A stretch of DNA of 64,000 bases from Candidatus Zhuqueibacterota bacterium. GTDB taxonomy: Bacteria; Zhuqueibacterota; Zhuqueibacteria; Residuimicrobiales; Residuimicrobiaceae. This document shows, one piece after another, positions 1-10,112 of this stretch (positions are counted from its first letter, which is position 1; each line of letters opens with the position of its first letter). The position numbers and the translations under genes were made by a program. The stretch is from NCBI GenBank assembly GCA_963169875.1, contig CAUJEL010000152.1:1-64000 (forward strand), in the 5' to 3' direction. The notes below the pieces were generated by a model that saw only the letters and a program-made list of their open reading frames with translations, searched no databases and was not told the DNA's origin.

Positions 1-1761
1 CCCAAACAGTTGGCGGATACGACGCCTTTTGCAGACGTGCAGCGCCAGATCATCGATGCGCTGTTGCTGCGCGAATGGATCGATCTGGCCCATGCGCGCG
101 CCGACTATGATAAGATGGATGAGGTCATCGCCTTTCTCGTCGGGGCGTGCGACAATGTCACCCTCGCCAATCTGGACGAACTCATCAACATGACCGGGAC
201 CGCTGCGGCCGGCGACCTGCTCGACAGCCTCAAAGTCGTGGCTTTTCAGGACACCCTGGCGCAGCGTCCGTTCGCCAGCCAGCGCATCAATTCGCAGCTG
301 CTGTGGTCGCATCCCCTTAACCCCGACAGCGCCGTGGCCGCTTCCTCGTTTCTTCTGCTCGGACAGCGCTTCATCGTGGATTCCTATGTCACCGGTCAGG
401 TCGTATTCGACAAGATAGAGTATGAAGGAGTTCGCGTCCCGCGTATGCTCCCCGACCCCCTGGATGTGCTTTTCGCCCTCGGCAACGACGCCGCCGCTCA
501 GCTGCTGCAGTCCGAGCTGGAGCAGTATCATTATGCGCCCAACCTCGCCGCGGTGCGCTATCTCGTCGACGGTTATGAGGATGCCTTCTGGAGGGAATCC
601 CTGTTCAATTATTGGCTCCAGGCGATTCGCGGACTGAATCCACCGGAAGACCGCAGCGGTCTGCCGTTCACCCTGCAGACGGCCGCCTGGTGGCAGCGGA
701 CCATGAATACGCAACTGGGTTCCTGGACCGAGCTGCGCCACGACAATCTGCTCTACGCCAAACAGTCTTATTCCTCCATGATTGTCTGCTCCTATCCCTA
801 TGCCTATCTGGAACCGGCGCCCGAGTGCTATGCGGCCTTGAGCGCCATGGCCACATGCGCCTATCAGAAATTCAGCGAATGGAATCTGGATTCCCGCACA
901 CTGCAATTCTACCATAGCGCGGCCGGGGTATACGACAATCTGGCGCAGATCGCCACCAGGATCCGTGAGAACAATACGGTCACAGAGGCGGACGCCCGGT
1001 ATTTGCGCGGCGCCCTCATCTCAGCCGGCATGTGCGATCCACGCGGATACGACGGCTGGTATCCTTCCCTTTACCTGACTACGTTTGATGGCGATATGGG
1101 GCTGGCGGATAACCTGTGGAAAAAAGATTTTCTGGTGGCGGATGTGCATACTGCGCCGACGGACGAGTTCGGCAATCTGGTTGGATGGGTACAGCATGCG
1201 GGCACCGGCCCCATCAACCTCGGCGTGATCGTGCTGCCGGTTGATGGCCAGAACGTCGCCTTTGCGGGGCCGATGTACAGCTATTATGAATATCTCAGCA
1301 CGGGATTCGAACGCTTGACGGATGAGGAATGGGCTGACCTGTACCAGTTTCCGCCATCAGTCCGGCCTGAATGGACCCGCAACTATTTGGCAGATATCCG
1401 GGGATATGCACAGGCCGGCGGACCAAGTCTGATGACAGGCATGAGGGCAGGGCGAGCAGATGTAAAACCGCCGGAAACCCCCTTGCTGGTGGCAAGCCAT
1501 CCCAACCCCTTCAACAGCAGCACCCTGATCCGGTTTGTGCTGGCGTCGGACGCGAAAGAGGCAATAACCGAACTGGTCATCTATGACAGCGCCGGCCGGG
1601 AAGTGGCTGCGCTTTACCGGGGGACACTGGCACAAGGAAATTATTTACTGCGTTGGGAGGGTACGGATAACGAGGGAAAGTGTCTCCCCAGTGGCGTCTA
1701 TTTCTGTCAACTCAGGCACGGAAACCAGGTGGCAAAGGGAAAGATGAGTCTCATCCGCTGA
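1..1761 (+). CDS. DUF3160-like secreted protein with C-terminal FlgD/T9SS-type sorting domain (5' partial)
   Basis: Frame is open to the window edge (PKQLADTT...). 'LPDPLDVLFALGNDAAAQLLQSELEQY...SLFNYWLQAIRGL' resembles DUF3160. C-terminus 'ASHPNPFNSSTLIRFVL...VIYDSAGREVAALYRG...YLLRWEGTDNEGKCLPSGVYFCQL' is a FlgD-Ig/T9SS type A-like module. Confidence 0.75.
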   Translation, partial: PKQLADTTPFADVQRQIIDALLLREWIDLAHARADYDKMDEVIAFLVGACDNVTLANLDELINMTGTAAAGDLLDSLKVVAFQDTLAQRPFASQRINSQLLWSHPLNPDSAVAASSFLLLGQRFIVDSYVTGQVVFDKIEYEGVRVPRMLPDPLDVLFALGNDAAAQLLQSELEQYHYAPNLAAVRYLVDGYEDAFWRESLFNYWLQAIRGLNPPEDRSGLPFTLQTAAWWQRTMNTQLGSWTELRHDNLLYAKQSYSSMIVCSYPYAYLEPAPECYAALSAMATCAYQKFSEWNLDSRTLQFYHSAAGVYDNLAQIATRIRENNTVTEADARYLRGALISAGMCDPRGYDGWYPSLYLTTFDGDMGLADNLWKKDFLVADVHTAPTDEFGNLVGWVQHAGTGPINLGVIVLPVDGQNVAFAGPMYSYYEYLSTGFERLTDEEWADLYQFPPSVRPEWTRNYLADIRGYAQAGGPSLMTGMRAGRADVKPPETPLLVASHPNPFNSSTLIRFVLASDAKEAITELVIYDSAGREVAALYRGTLAQGNYLLRWEGTDNEGKCLPSGVYFCQLRHGNQVAKGKMSLIR

Positions 1762-1798
1762 GCGCATCCTCATGCTTGTTATCAGTGGCAGCTCATCA

Positions 1799-2347
1799 TT
1801 ATATTGCTTCGCTGGTTGTCTCACGCATTGCAGATGATTCCGCAGCGGTGTTTTTTTCATTTGCACCCCCCAGCCATCCAGCCGCATGCAGCAGACACCA
1901 CAAAATGGGAATGGCACCGAGTAAAAGCACGAGCCATAAGCCGGAGAGGGATTTGCGCCTGTATGATTTAGTAACCACAGCGGCTACGGGGGGTGGGATA
2001 TGCTTTTGTGGCTCCGGCGTGCTCTTTTCTTTGATCCAAGATGGTTTGAGATGAGCATTGCGGCGATTCACCAGTTCGCGCAGCGATTTTTCCGGCGTAA
2101 ATTGCACATTATAGTGCGCCGGGATGACCAGGGCTTCTCCGGTGCGCGGATTTCTGCCAATGCGTTCCTCCACCCTCTTTGAGCGAAACAAGCCCAGCCC
2201 GCGCACCCGCACTTCGCCATCCCGCTCGAGTCCGGCGACGATGACATCGATCAACTCGCTCAGAAATTGGCGGCTGAAGGTCTTGCTCCAGGCTGTTGCA
2301 ACGGTCAGGGCATTCACCACTTCCATGGCGGTCATATTGTCTTGCAT
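1799..2347 (-). CDS. HU/IHF-family DNA-binding protein fused to a C-terminal transmembrane segment
   Basis: HU-like fold sequence 'VVNALTVATAWSKTFSRQFLSELIDVIVAGLERDGEVRVRGLGLFRSKRVEERIGRNPRTGEALVIPAHYNVQFTPEKSLRELVNRR', then a basic linker and TM 'LSGLWLVLLLGAIPILWCLLHAAGWL'. Start moved to 2347 (MQDNMTAM) because AGGAGGT lies just upstream; the ORF-track start at 2362 lies inside the upstream gene. Confidence 0.75.
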   Translation of the reverse strand: MQDNMTAMEVVNALTVATAWSKTFSRQFLSELIDVIVAGLERDGEVRVRGLGLFRSKRVEERIGRNPRTGEALVIPAHYNVQFTPEKSLRELVNRRNAHLKPSWIKEKSTPEPQKHIPPPVAAVVTKSYRRKSLSGLWLVLLLGAIPILWCLLHAAGWLGGANEKNTAAESSAMRETTSEAI

Positions 2348-2348
2348 G

Positions 2349-2628
2349 CTACCTCCTGCCATTGAGGGTTTCGCGCAGCTGTTTGCCCGGCCGGAAAGTC
2401 AAACGCATTTTCGGCGGTAACAGCAGGTAACGTTTTTGCGGGGGATGAAAAGCACGGCGTTTTACATTCCCTTACACGCCAGGGGCCGAATCGGGTGAGG
2501 GTGAATCCGCGGCCTTTATCAAAACCCCGGCGCAAAATGAGCATCGCTTCGCGCCATCCCTTTTGCAACTCGGCCTGCGGTCTGTCCAACCGCGCAGCCA
2601 ATTCAACCAAAACCTCTCTACTATTCAC
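2349..2628 (-). pseudogene. HU-family DNA-binding protein, apparent frameshift
   Basis: Frame 1 gives MNSREVLVELAARLDRPQAELQKGWREAMLILRRGFDKGRGFTLTRFGPWRVREC. A different frame from about 2465 downwards continues as VKRRAFHPPQKRYLLLPPKMRLTFRPGKQLRETLNGRR* (stop 2351-2349), the typical HU beta-arm and C-terminus. The track ORF runs out of frame after the shift. Confidence 0.65.
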
Positions 2629-2889
2629 CAGCAGCCCTCGATTTGCATATGGCCATCACGCTCAGACCGGGGATCCAGTGCCACCTGGTCAAATGACCCG
2701 ATTCCCGTGAAATAACCATATTGTTGCATGGCAATCGGATGCAAACCACTAACGTATTGACTGCCCCAATTTTAATATAATCAGCACGTTTGTCGTGCGC
2801 ATAATAACCATTATGCACCAGGGCGCAAACACCGGCATGTTTAATGCAAATTATGTGCCTTGAATGATAAACCGGGCAGGCGCAGGCGA

Positions 2890-4617
2890 TCAGCTTTGGA
2901 TGGCAGCCTGCGCGCGGAGGACGTCATGGAGGGTGATGATGCCGACGATGCGCCTCGTGTCGCGTGCGAGGACGACAAGAATATTGGCGGGTGAAGCGAT
3001 AAACTGGTTGCCCACTTCGCGTACGGTCTGGTCCGGATAGCAGCAGACCGCCTCCATCATTTCGGGCTCTCTATCCGCTGTGAGCGCCTTCAGGATCTCC
3101 ACACGGCCGACAATCCCTTTGAGTTCGCCGTCAATGACATACGGGAAATAGCCATAACTATAATTGTTCACGACTCTTCTCAGGGATTCCGGAGTCGTAT
3201 CGGTCAGGACAACAGGTTGAGGATTGGCGATCGCCGATACAGGCAGGCTTTGCCAGCTCTGCAGATCCACTGGCGGGCGAATTTTATGAAGCTCGTGGCC
3301 ATCCTGAACCAGGATAGCATCATAAAAATTCAGCGGACCAGAAAAGCGGGCCATTCTCTGACTGATAAGAGCACCGAGCAACAGACCTGGCACGAGCGTA
3401 AATTGATGTGTCATTTCGAAAACAATAAGCGTGCAGGTCAGTGGGGCATGGACAATGGTGCCCAGGCAAGCGCTCATCCCCACAGCGGAAAGAACGATGC
3501 AATCGGATGGTGTCAATGGTATCCACAGACTGAAGAGTCCGGCGACAAAATAACCGCTCATCCCTCCTAAAAAAAGAGAGGGGGCAAATATGCCGCCCAC
3601 TGCGCCAAAACTGTAACTCACAATGGTAGCAATGAGTTTGGCCAGCACCAGTATACCCGCAATACGCCAATCAAAGAGATTGTTGAGCGCACTGGAAAGG
3701 TCCTGGTAACCGAGGCCAAAGACGCCGAGTTTTCCGGTCGCCATAAACGCCATGACGCCGATGCTCCAGGTGAGCAAGCCGCCGCAAAGCGGCATCAGCC
3801 AAACGGGCATGCGCCGCTGATGTATGAAGCGGCCCCGCAGCCGCAGTGTTGTGGTCTTGAACAGATGACCGGCGAAAGAAGCGACCAGCGCGGCAACCGG
3901 AACAATGGCATAATGCAGCCAGCTGACATTTTCAACGGCGGGTAAACTGAATGCGGGCTGACGGCCGAGCGTGCCATAGACTACAAATGCGCCGAGGACT
4001 GCGCCCAGGACCACCCGGCCGAGGAAACGGCTGTTCATATCGCCGGTCACTTCTTCGATGGCAAAAGTGATGGCTGCCAGCGGTGTGTTGAAGGCGGCTG
4101 CCAGGCCCGCAGCGGCGCCGACGATGGCCGCGCCGCGCCGTTCACGCCGCGGCGTGCCCAGGGCGCCGCAGAGGTTGGAGGCGACGCCGGCGCCTATGAA
4201 GATGGAGGGGCCTTCGCGGCCGACACTGTGCCCCCCTCCTATGCTGAGAATCCCGCCCAAAAATTTGATCAACACGCTCCGCAGCGGCATCCAGCCCAAT
4301 TCTTTCCAGAACGCCGACTTGACTTGCGGTACGCCGCTGCCGGCCGCTTCAGAGGCAAATAATTTCAGCAGCAATCCGACCAGAAGCGACGAAATGACCA
4401 TCATTAGTAAACTGTAAATAATAAATTTGGACCTGGAAAGTGTCGCAAAAAAGAGATAGCTTCTGGAGAACAGCAGATGGGTGAAAAACATGAACGCCAC
4501 TGCGGATAGACCCGCAGCAAGGCTGACCAATACGGTTTGCACGCTAAGGCGCACATTCTCCGGCAGTCGCTGCAGCCGTGGTATGAGAGAGGAAATCAGA
4601 TTAAATTTGTTGGTCAA
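2890..4617 (-). CDS. clcA: ClC-family chloride channel/transporter with C-terminal CBS domains
   Basis: Signature segments 'GSGVPQVK', 'GGGHSVGREGPSIFIGAGVASN', 'GAVGGIFAPSLFLGGMSGY', then CBS-like 'PVSAIANPQPVVLTDTTPESLRRVVNN...GIVGRVEILKAL'. Confidence 0.93.
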   Translation of the reverse strand: MTNKFNLISSLIPRLQRLPENVRLSVQTVLVSLAAGLSAVAFMFFTHLLFSRSYLFFATLSRSKFIIYSLLMMVISSLLVGLLLKLFASEAAGSGVPQVKSAFWKELGWMPLRSVLIKFLGGILSIGGGHSVGREGPSIFIGAGVASNLCGALGTPRRERRGAAIVGAAAGLAAAFNTPLAAITFAIEEVTGDMNSRFLGRVVLGAVLGAFVVYGTLGRQPAFSLPAVENVSWLHYAIVPVAALVASFAGHLFKTTTLRLRGRFIHQRRMPVWLMPLCGGLLTWSIGVMAFMATGKLGVFGLGYQDLSSALNNLFDWRIAGILVLAKLIATIVSYSFGAVGGIFAPSLFLGGMSGYFVAGLFSLWIPLTPSDCIVLSAVGMSACLGTIVHAPLTCTLIVFEMTHQFTLVPGLLLGALISQRMARFSGPLNFYDAILVQDGHELHKIRPPVDLQSWQSLPVSAIANPQPVVLTDTTPESLRRVVNNYSYGYFPYVIDGELKGIVGRVEILKALTADREPEMMEAVCCYPDQTVREVGNQFIASPANILVVLARDTRRIVGIITLHDVLRAQAAIQS

Positions 4618-5004
4618 TGCAAAATACCATATATAGTTAGCGCAGTGGCCCCTGCCAGGCTGTCATATATCGCCGTTGTGCGAGTCCGCAACGGGAAGAT
4701 GGTACGAACAGCGTCCGCGCAGCGTACTATTTTAATCACTGCCTGATAAGGCCTATAACTTTCAACTGCGCGCAATACATTTTATGTGCAAATGCCGCAT
4801 AAACTCCAGGGGTACACAACACACAACCCCGGGAATTCATCCATGATTTTTTACAAAAGCGACACACCCGTTTTTTTCGCACAAATACGGCAAGATCCGG
4901 TGACTAAATTTTTTAACACAGTCGCTGCCACGTACGGCAGTGAATAGAAAAATCACTTCCTTTGACTTTGTTCCTGCCGTGTCTTTTTCACCCGATTGGA
5001 TTGC

Positions 5005-7137
5005 TCAGCTCCAACGGAGATCATTTTCAGAAACCGGCAATCTGCGCACGCGGACGCCGCACGCCGCAAAGATGGCATTGCACAGCGCCGGCGCAACCGG
5101 CGGCACGCCCGGCTCACCGACGCCGCCCGGCGGCAGATTGTTTTCGGCGATATAAACCTCGATGCGCGCCGGTATCTCATGGATGCGCAGAGGCTCGTAG
5201 GTATCAAAATTCTGCTGCACGACGCCGCCGTTTTGGACCGTGATCGCTTCGCGCATGGCAACGGAGAGGCTAAAGATCACCCCGCCCTCCATCTGCTGAC
5301 GGATGCCCTCCGGATGCACCGCCTGGCCGCAATCAATGGCGCAGAGGAAGCGATCCAGTGTCAGCCGGCCATCACGCGTCACCGTCACCTCGGCCACGTG
5401 CGCGGCATAGCTGCCAAAACAGGCGTGGCAGGCGATGCCGCGTCCCTTGCCCCTGGGCAGCTTTTCGCTCCAGCCCGCTTTCTCCGCCGCCAACTGCAGC
5501 ACACCGCGCAGGCGGTGGTCGGGCGGCAGCAGTGACAGCCGGAATGCCAGAGGATCCTGTCCGGCCGCGTGCGCCAGTTCATCCAGGAACGATTCGTTGA
5601 CAAAGGCATTGGCGGAATTGTACACCGAACGCAGCCAGGTGATGGGGAGCGCGGTATTGGCCATGACATAATCGACGAGCAGATTGCTGATCCGGTATGG
5701 CAGCTGGGCGGCGCCATCCACCAGATCGGGATTGCCGCGCGGCGGCTGCTGCGGATATAGTTGCCCGGAAATGGACGGCGCAGCGATACGGTGCTTCCAA
5801 ACCACGGGCTGATTTTGTGCGTCCACAGCGCCCTCGAGCACGTGAAAACTTCCGGGGCGGAAGTAGCCGTGCTGCAGATCGTCTTCACGGGTCCACACGA
5901 CCTTGACCGGCGCCTGCAACAGTTTGGAAAGCTCGACCGCCTCCTCGGCGTAATCCGCCATCAAGCGACGGCCAAATCCGCCGCCCATCAAGGTTGTGTT
6001 TACAAAAACCTGTTCCATGGCCACGCCTGTGAGCTCGGAAGCCATGCTCTGCACCGACTGCGGATTCTGCGTCGGCGCCCAGATCTCGACGCGATCGCTG
6101 CGAACATCGGCCACGCAGTTCATCGGCTCCATGGGTGAGTGCGAAATGAAAGGCACTTCGTATTGGGCTTCGATGCGTTTGACAGCGGTTTGCAGGGCGG
6201 CCGCCACATCGCCCTCGCTGCGCGCTGACTTGCCCGGCTCTTTACTTTTTTCGATAAAATATTGCCGGATAGCCGCGCTGTCGAGTTTCGCATTTTCCCC
6301 CTCATCCCATTCAACCACCAGTTTTTCGCGGCCTTGCAAAGCGGCCCAGGTGCTGTCTGCCACCACGGCGAGACCGTGAGAGACTTCTATCACCTGTTTG
6401 ACCCCTTGGATTGCTCCGGCCGCCTGATCGTCCCAGCGTTTGACTTTACCGCCCAGGACCGGCGGCCGCGCGATCACAGCAATAGCCAGTCCCGGCAGCA
6501 TGAAATCAAATCCGAACACAGCCTTGCCGGTCAATTTTTCCGGCGTATCCAGCCGCATTTTCTGTTTGCCGACAATTTTATAGTCTTTGGGATCCTTGAG
6601 TTTGACCTCTGCGGGCACAGGCAGATTTGCCGCTGTGGCCGCCAGTTCTCCATAGCCCAGCTTGCGGCCGCTTGGGACATGGATGACCATGCCGTTCTCG
6701 GCTTTGCAGCCGGCACGATCGACGGCCCAGATTTGCGCCGCCGCGGAGATGAGCATCTCGCGCGCCGCTGCCCCTGCTTTGCACAGCGGTTCCCAGCCGC
6801 GGCGAACGGTGGTGCTGCCGCCGGTGGACATGCTGCCATATTTGCTCGGATGAGCCACCGCCGGCATGATGCGGATTTTCTCCCAATCCGCTTCCAACTG
6901 TTCGGCCACCATCATCGGCACGGTAGTGCGGGCACCCTGCCCCATCTCGGAGCGCGCCACCCAGAGGGTCACGGTGCCGTCGCTATCAATGGAGAGGAAT
7001 TCGTTGGGTTTGAAGACCTGGCTGCCATCCTGAGCCAGCGCCGGAGCAAGGCGGAAAACCCCCAGGGTCAGGCCCGCGCTCCCCGCGCCCAATACCTGCA
7101 GGAATTCACGGCGATTGATGCGTAAGCGGTCGCTCAT
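5005..7137 (-). CDS. iorB: Molybdopterin-dependent hydroxylase large subunit (isoquinoline 1-oxidoreductase beta subunit-like), Tat-exported
   Basis: Twin-arginine leader '[20 protein letters not shown]'; xanthine dehydrogenase family segments '[23 protein letters not shown]', '[25 protein letters not shown]', '[24 protein letters not shown]'. Start placed at MSDRL (7137), ATGA overlap with the small subunit. Confidence 0.9.
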   Translation of the reverse strand: MSDRLRINRREFLQVLGAGSAGLTLGVFRLAPALAQDGSQVFKPNEFLSIDSDGTVTLWVARSEMGQGARTTVPMMVAEQLEADWEKIRIMPAVAHPSKYGSMSTGGSTTVRRGWEPLCKAGAAAREMLISAAAQIWAVDRAGCKAENGMVIHVPSGRKLGYGELAATAANLPVPAEVKLKDPKDYKIVGKQKMRLDTPEKLTGKAVFGFDFMLPGLAIAVIARPPVLGGKVKRWDDQAAGAIQGVKQVIEVSHGLAVVADSTWAALQGREKLVVEWDEGENAKLDSAAIRQYFIEKSKEPGKSARSEGDVAAALQTAVKRIEAQYEVPFISHSPMEPMNCVADVRSDRVEIWAPTQNPQSVQSMASELTGVAMEQVFVNTTLMGGGFGRRLMADYAEEAVELSKLLQAPVKVVWTREDDLQHGYFRPGSFHVLEGAVDAQNQPVVWKHRIAAPSISGQLYPQQPPRGNPDLVDGAAQLPYRISNLLVDYVMANTALPITWLRSVYNSANAFVNESFLDELAHAAGQDPLAFRLSLLPPDHRLRGVLQLAAEKAGWSEKLPRGKGRGIACHACFGSYAAHVAEVTVTRDGRLTLDRFLCAIDCGQAVHPEGIRQQMEGGVIFSLSVAMREAITVQNGGVVQQNFDTYEPLRIHEIPARIEVYIAENNLPPGGVGEPGVPPVAPALCNAIFAACGVRVRRLPVSENDLRWS

Positions 7138-7604
7138 TGGCCGCCTCCTTTCAGTTGGGCCGCGCGATGGATTGCCTTGCGGATGCGCGGATAGGTGCCG
7201 CAACGGCACAAGACGCCGGACATGGCTTCGTCGATCTCTGCATCAGTAGGATTTGCCTTTTGCTTGAGCAGTGCGATGGCGGAGAGAATTTGCCCCGGCT
7301 GACAATAGCCGCACTGGGAGACCTCCTCTTCGAGCCATGCCTTGACCACCGGATGATCCTTTTCCTCCGCAATGCCTTCGATGGTGATGATGGATTTGCC
7401 GGCGGCGTCCGCCACCGCGAGGGAGCAGGAACGCACCGCTTCACCGTCCATGAGGACGGTGCAGGATCCGCACAGACCCTGGCCGCAGCCGTATTTGGTG
7501 CCGGTCAGGCCGAGGGTTTCCCGCAAAACCCACAGCAGCGGGGTGTCCGCGGCGACATCGACGACATGATCTTTGCGGTTTACATTCAAGGTATACTGGG
7601 GCAT
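7134..7604 (-). CDS. iorA: (2Fe-2S)-binding small subunit of molybdo-hydroxylase (IorA-like)
   Basis: '[26 protein letters not shown]' and '[17 protein letters not shown]...[18 protein letters not shown]' contain two [2Fe-2S] cysteine motifs. Confidence 0.95.
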   Translation of the reverse strand: MPQYTLNVNRKDHVVDVAADTPLLWVLRETLGLTGTKYGCGQGLCGSCTVLMDGEAVRSCSLAVADAAGKSIITIEGIAEEKDHPVVKAWLEEEVSQCGYCQPGQILSAIALLKQKANPTDAEIDEAMSGVLCRCGTYPRIRKAIHRAAQLKGGGQ

Positions 7605-7805
7605 AGGCAGTCCTTTATATGAAAGCGTTCATCAAAAGTCCACAAGAGTATAGCAGATTTTTCCATACAAATCAAGAAAAACAGACAGGAAATCGAAAAA
7701 AGTATCTATCCTGCTGCGGTGAATAATACAGTAATTTTCAAGGCAGCCGAGAATTATTGATGCCGCGAACGTTTCGGGCCAGCAGAATATCATCCGCTTT
7801 CTCGC

Positions 7806-7836
7806 CAGCGCTGCGAACCGTCTATTCGCAGCGCTG
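7806..7836. repeat. Perfect 12-bp hairpin CAGCGCTGCGAA-N7-TTCGCAGCGCTG
   Basis: Read directly: arms 7806-7817 and 7825-7836. Confidence 0.85.
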
Positions 7837-7888
7837 AGCAGTAGCTCCGGAGGGGGCGTGTTTGCTCGCGTGCCTGGTTCAGCCTGAG
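7824..7888 (-). repeat. Copy A of dispersed inverted repeat (partner 10506-10571)
   Basis: Reverse complement ctcaggctgaaccaggcacgcgagcaaacacgccccctccggagctactgctcagcgctgcgaat aligns along its length with 10506-10571. Confidence 0.75.
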
Positions 7889-8179
7889 CGAAGCCGAAGC
7901 TCAGGCACTCGATGCTCAGCGCCGCGATTCAGCCCTCGCTGCGCTCGAGCGTGCGCGCGCTCCAGCCCGCAGCTGATCCGCCGGTCTGTTGATGCACCTC
8001 ACACAATCCCTTAAAAACCAGTTGTTATCGAGGTTTGTCCTTGCTTTTGACCACCTGGTTCGTTATTATCCCTTGAGGGGACTAACCGTCCAATACACCA
8101 GAACTCTCCATCTGTTCCAGCGCAAAACTCCCAGGCACAAATCCATATCTTTTGTTGGTTTCTAACCAGGAGGTTCAGC

Positions 8180-9439
8180 ATGTTCACGAAACAAGCACTC
8201 GTCTGGTCTGGCATCCTGTTGATGCTGCTTTTGTTGTCCTGCAACAAGGAGGACTCCACCAAGCCCGTCAACCTCGACATGCAGGAAGCGATCAACAAAC
8301 TCACCAAGGAGATTTTGCCGGAGCAGGTATCCAAAAATGCCAACTATTTCTGTCTGCGCATGGATTCTGTGATCCAAAAGGGCGTCGTCATCGAGGAAGC
8401 AATTCCGAAGCAGGATCTGCGCAAAGGAGACGACGAAAGCGCCGTCGCCATCGTGCTGGATGAAGATTCGTATCTCTTTTATCTGGATCTCGAACCGGGC
8501 GCCATGTTCGCCCATGATCTCAAGTACATCATCGTCGGCCAAAGCGGCAAGTCGAAAGTAGTCGCCGCCCAGTGGTGGCCGCTGGTGAACGGCGCCATCG
8601 TGCCAGAATTCCAGAAACAGGTGCCGGAGCCCAGGCATGTCGTCGCAGGCACCGCGGTTTTCGCAAAGCCCATCGGCAAACGCTACCTGTACCGCTTTCC
8701 CGGACAACTTGTTATCAGAAATAACGAAGGGTTCATCGTCGTCGAAGGCTTGATGCCGGAAGAAAATCTTTATGACTGCGTGGTCGATACCTATCTGAAT
8801 TTACTGACTCTCTTTTTAGAGTACAAGAACAACTGTACCGGCGATGTAGAGGTGGAAGGACTGATGGAAAGTCAGGCGGACAATGTGCTCACGGAAATAG
8901 ATAACCAGGTCGCGGCGGGTAGAAATCCAATCACCATCCTGATAACCGCCCACGGCAACTCCAATTATGTGCGCCTCGGCGGCGTCGCCATGTACGCAAG
9001 CCAGTTCCAGGCCAAGATGGCCGCCTATCCCAGCACGCGTTTCAATTTCATCCTCTGCTCCTGCCACAGCGGCAGTTTCATGGACGAGATCACCACACTG
9101 GCCAATGTCTACACCGCCCATACCGCATCGCAGGCGGACGAGAGCGCCTGGCCGGATTGGGACACAGCCTGTGGCCTCAACGACCACAACCCGAGCGACA
9201 CCGGCGCCGAGTGGATGAGTTCGCTGTGCGAAGCGGCCAGCGCCATCGCGGGTGATGCCACTCACTGGGCATCCATTAAAACCATGGCGGCCACCTCCAA
9301 GGTGCCTGTGGCATCGATGTGGATGTACCACGCCTGCCTCGGCGGCATTGGCTTGACTTCTTCGATGGGCCTGAGCCAGGATCTTGATCTGGCCCATCGC
9401 TGCAATTCGGAGAATCCGATGAGTTTCAAGAACTGGTGA
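8180..9439 (+). CDS. Lipoprotein with clan CD (legumain/caspase-like) cysteine peptidase motifs
   Basis: Lipoprotein signal 'MFTKQALVWSGILLMLLLLSCNKED'. 'ITILITAHGNSN' (His258) and 'FNFILCSCHSGSF' (Cys295) match the hydrophobic-block-HG / hydrophobic-block-CxSG layout of clan CD peptidases. Confidence 0.6.
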   Translation: MFTKQALVWSGILLMLLLLSCNKEDSTKPVNLDMQEAINKLTKEILPEQVSKNANYFCLRMDSVIQKGVVIEEAIPKQDLRKGDDESAVAIVLDEDSYLFYLDLEPGAMFAHDLKYIIVGQSGKSKVVAAQWWPLVNGAIVPEFQKQVPEPRHVVAGTAVFAKPIGKRYLYRFPGQLVIRNNEGFIVVEGLMPEENLYDCVVDTYLNLLTLFLEYKNNCTGDVEVEGLMESQADNVLTEIDNQVAAGRNPITILITAHGNSNYVRLGGVAMYASQFQAKMAAYPSTRFNFILCSCHSGSFMDEITTLANVYTAHTASQADESAWPDWDTACGLNDHNPSDTGAEWMSSLCEAASAIAGDATHWASIKTMAATSKVPVASMWMYHACLGGIGLTSSMGLSQDLDLAHRCNSENPMSFKNW

Positions 9440-9617
9440 GTGCTGCTCCCGACTCGCATTGTTAGACGGGTAACAAATCCTTCCAGCAGCCCGTATATGA
9501 ATATGAAATGGATGCCTGCGCCAGGGATGGAAGATCTTCCCGGATGAACGAAGGATGTTACTTCCAGACCTGCGAGGCAGGACTGCGAGTCAATCCAAAA
9601 AGAAACAGGGAAACAGC

Positions 9618-10112
9618 ATGATGAGAAAAATTATCCTCCTGGCAGGCATACTCCTGGCAAGCATAATGGTGATCATTTCCTGCAAAAATGTGGCGGATCC
9701 CACACACCGGCAAACCGACTTGCAATTGGTCGAAAAGGCCATTCATAACAGCATCGGCTGGGCCAAGAACAAGGACATACAATTACTCTACAGCGTCATT
9801 GCCAATGACAGCAATTTCTGTGAAGTCCAGCCAGGCAAGCGGGTGGTCAAGGGGTTTGATAATTTTAAAAAGGGCGAAAAATTCTGGATGGATCCCCGTT
9901 TCAAGGCAGTCCGCTATGAGATCAGCGATTTGATGATTAATCTCTCCAAAAGCGGCGATGTCGCCTGGTATTGCTGCAAGCTGGATGACATCAACGAGTG
10001 GGAAGGCCAGCCCACCAATTGGGAGAACACGCGCTGGACCGGCGTGCTGGAGAAGCGCAGTGGCAAGTGGGTGATTGTGCAGATGCATTTTTCGTTTGCC
10101 AGTGAGGAATAA
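9618..10112 (+). CDS. Lipoprotein with SnoaL/NTF2-like domain
   Basis: 'MMRKIILLAGILLASIMVIISCKN' lipobox; 'AIHNSIGWAKNKDIQLLYSVIANDSNFCEVQPGKRVVKGFDNFKK...GVLEKRSGKWVIVQMHFSF' is typical of the NTF2-like/SnoaL_3 fold. Confidence 0.75.
   Translation: MMRKIILLAGILLASIMVIISCKNVADPTHRQTDLQLVEKAIHNSIGWAKNKDIQLLYSVIANDSNFCEVQPGKRVVKGFDNFKKGEKFWMDPRFKAVRYEISDLMINLSKSGDVAWYCCKLDDINEWEGQPTNWENTRWTGVLEKRSGKWVIVQMHFSFASEE

Noticed and set aside
1300-1320. GGGATTCGAACGC resembling a tRNA T-loop
   Set aside because: Inside the DUF3160-like coding frame; no acceptor or anticodon stems around it.
4808-4840. Imperfect hairpin CCAGGGGT-N-AACCCCGGG between iorB and clcA
   Set aside because: One mismatch and no convincing T-tract on either strand; too weak to call a terminator.
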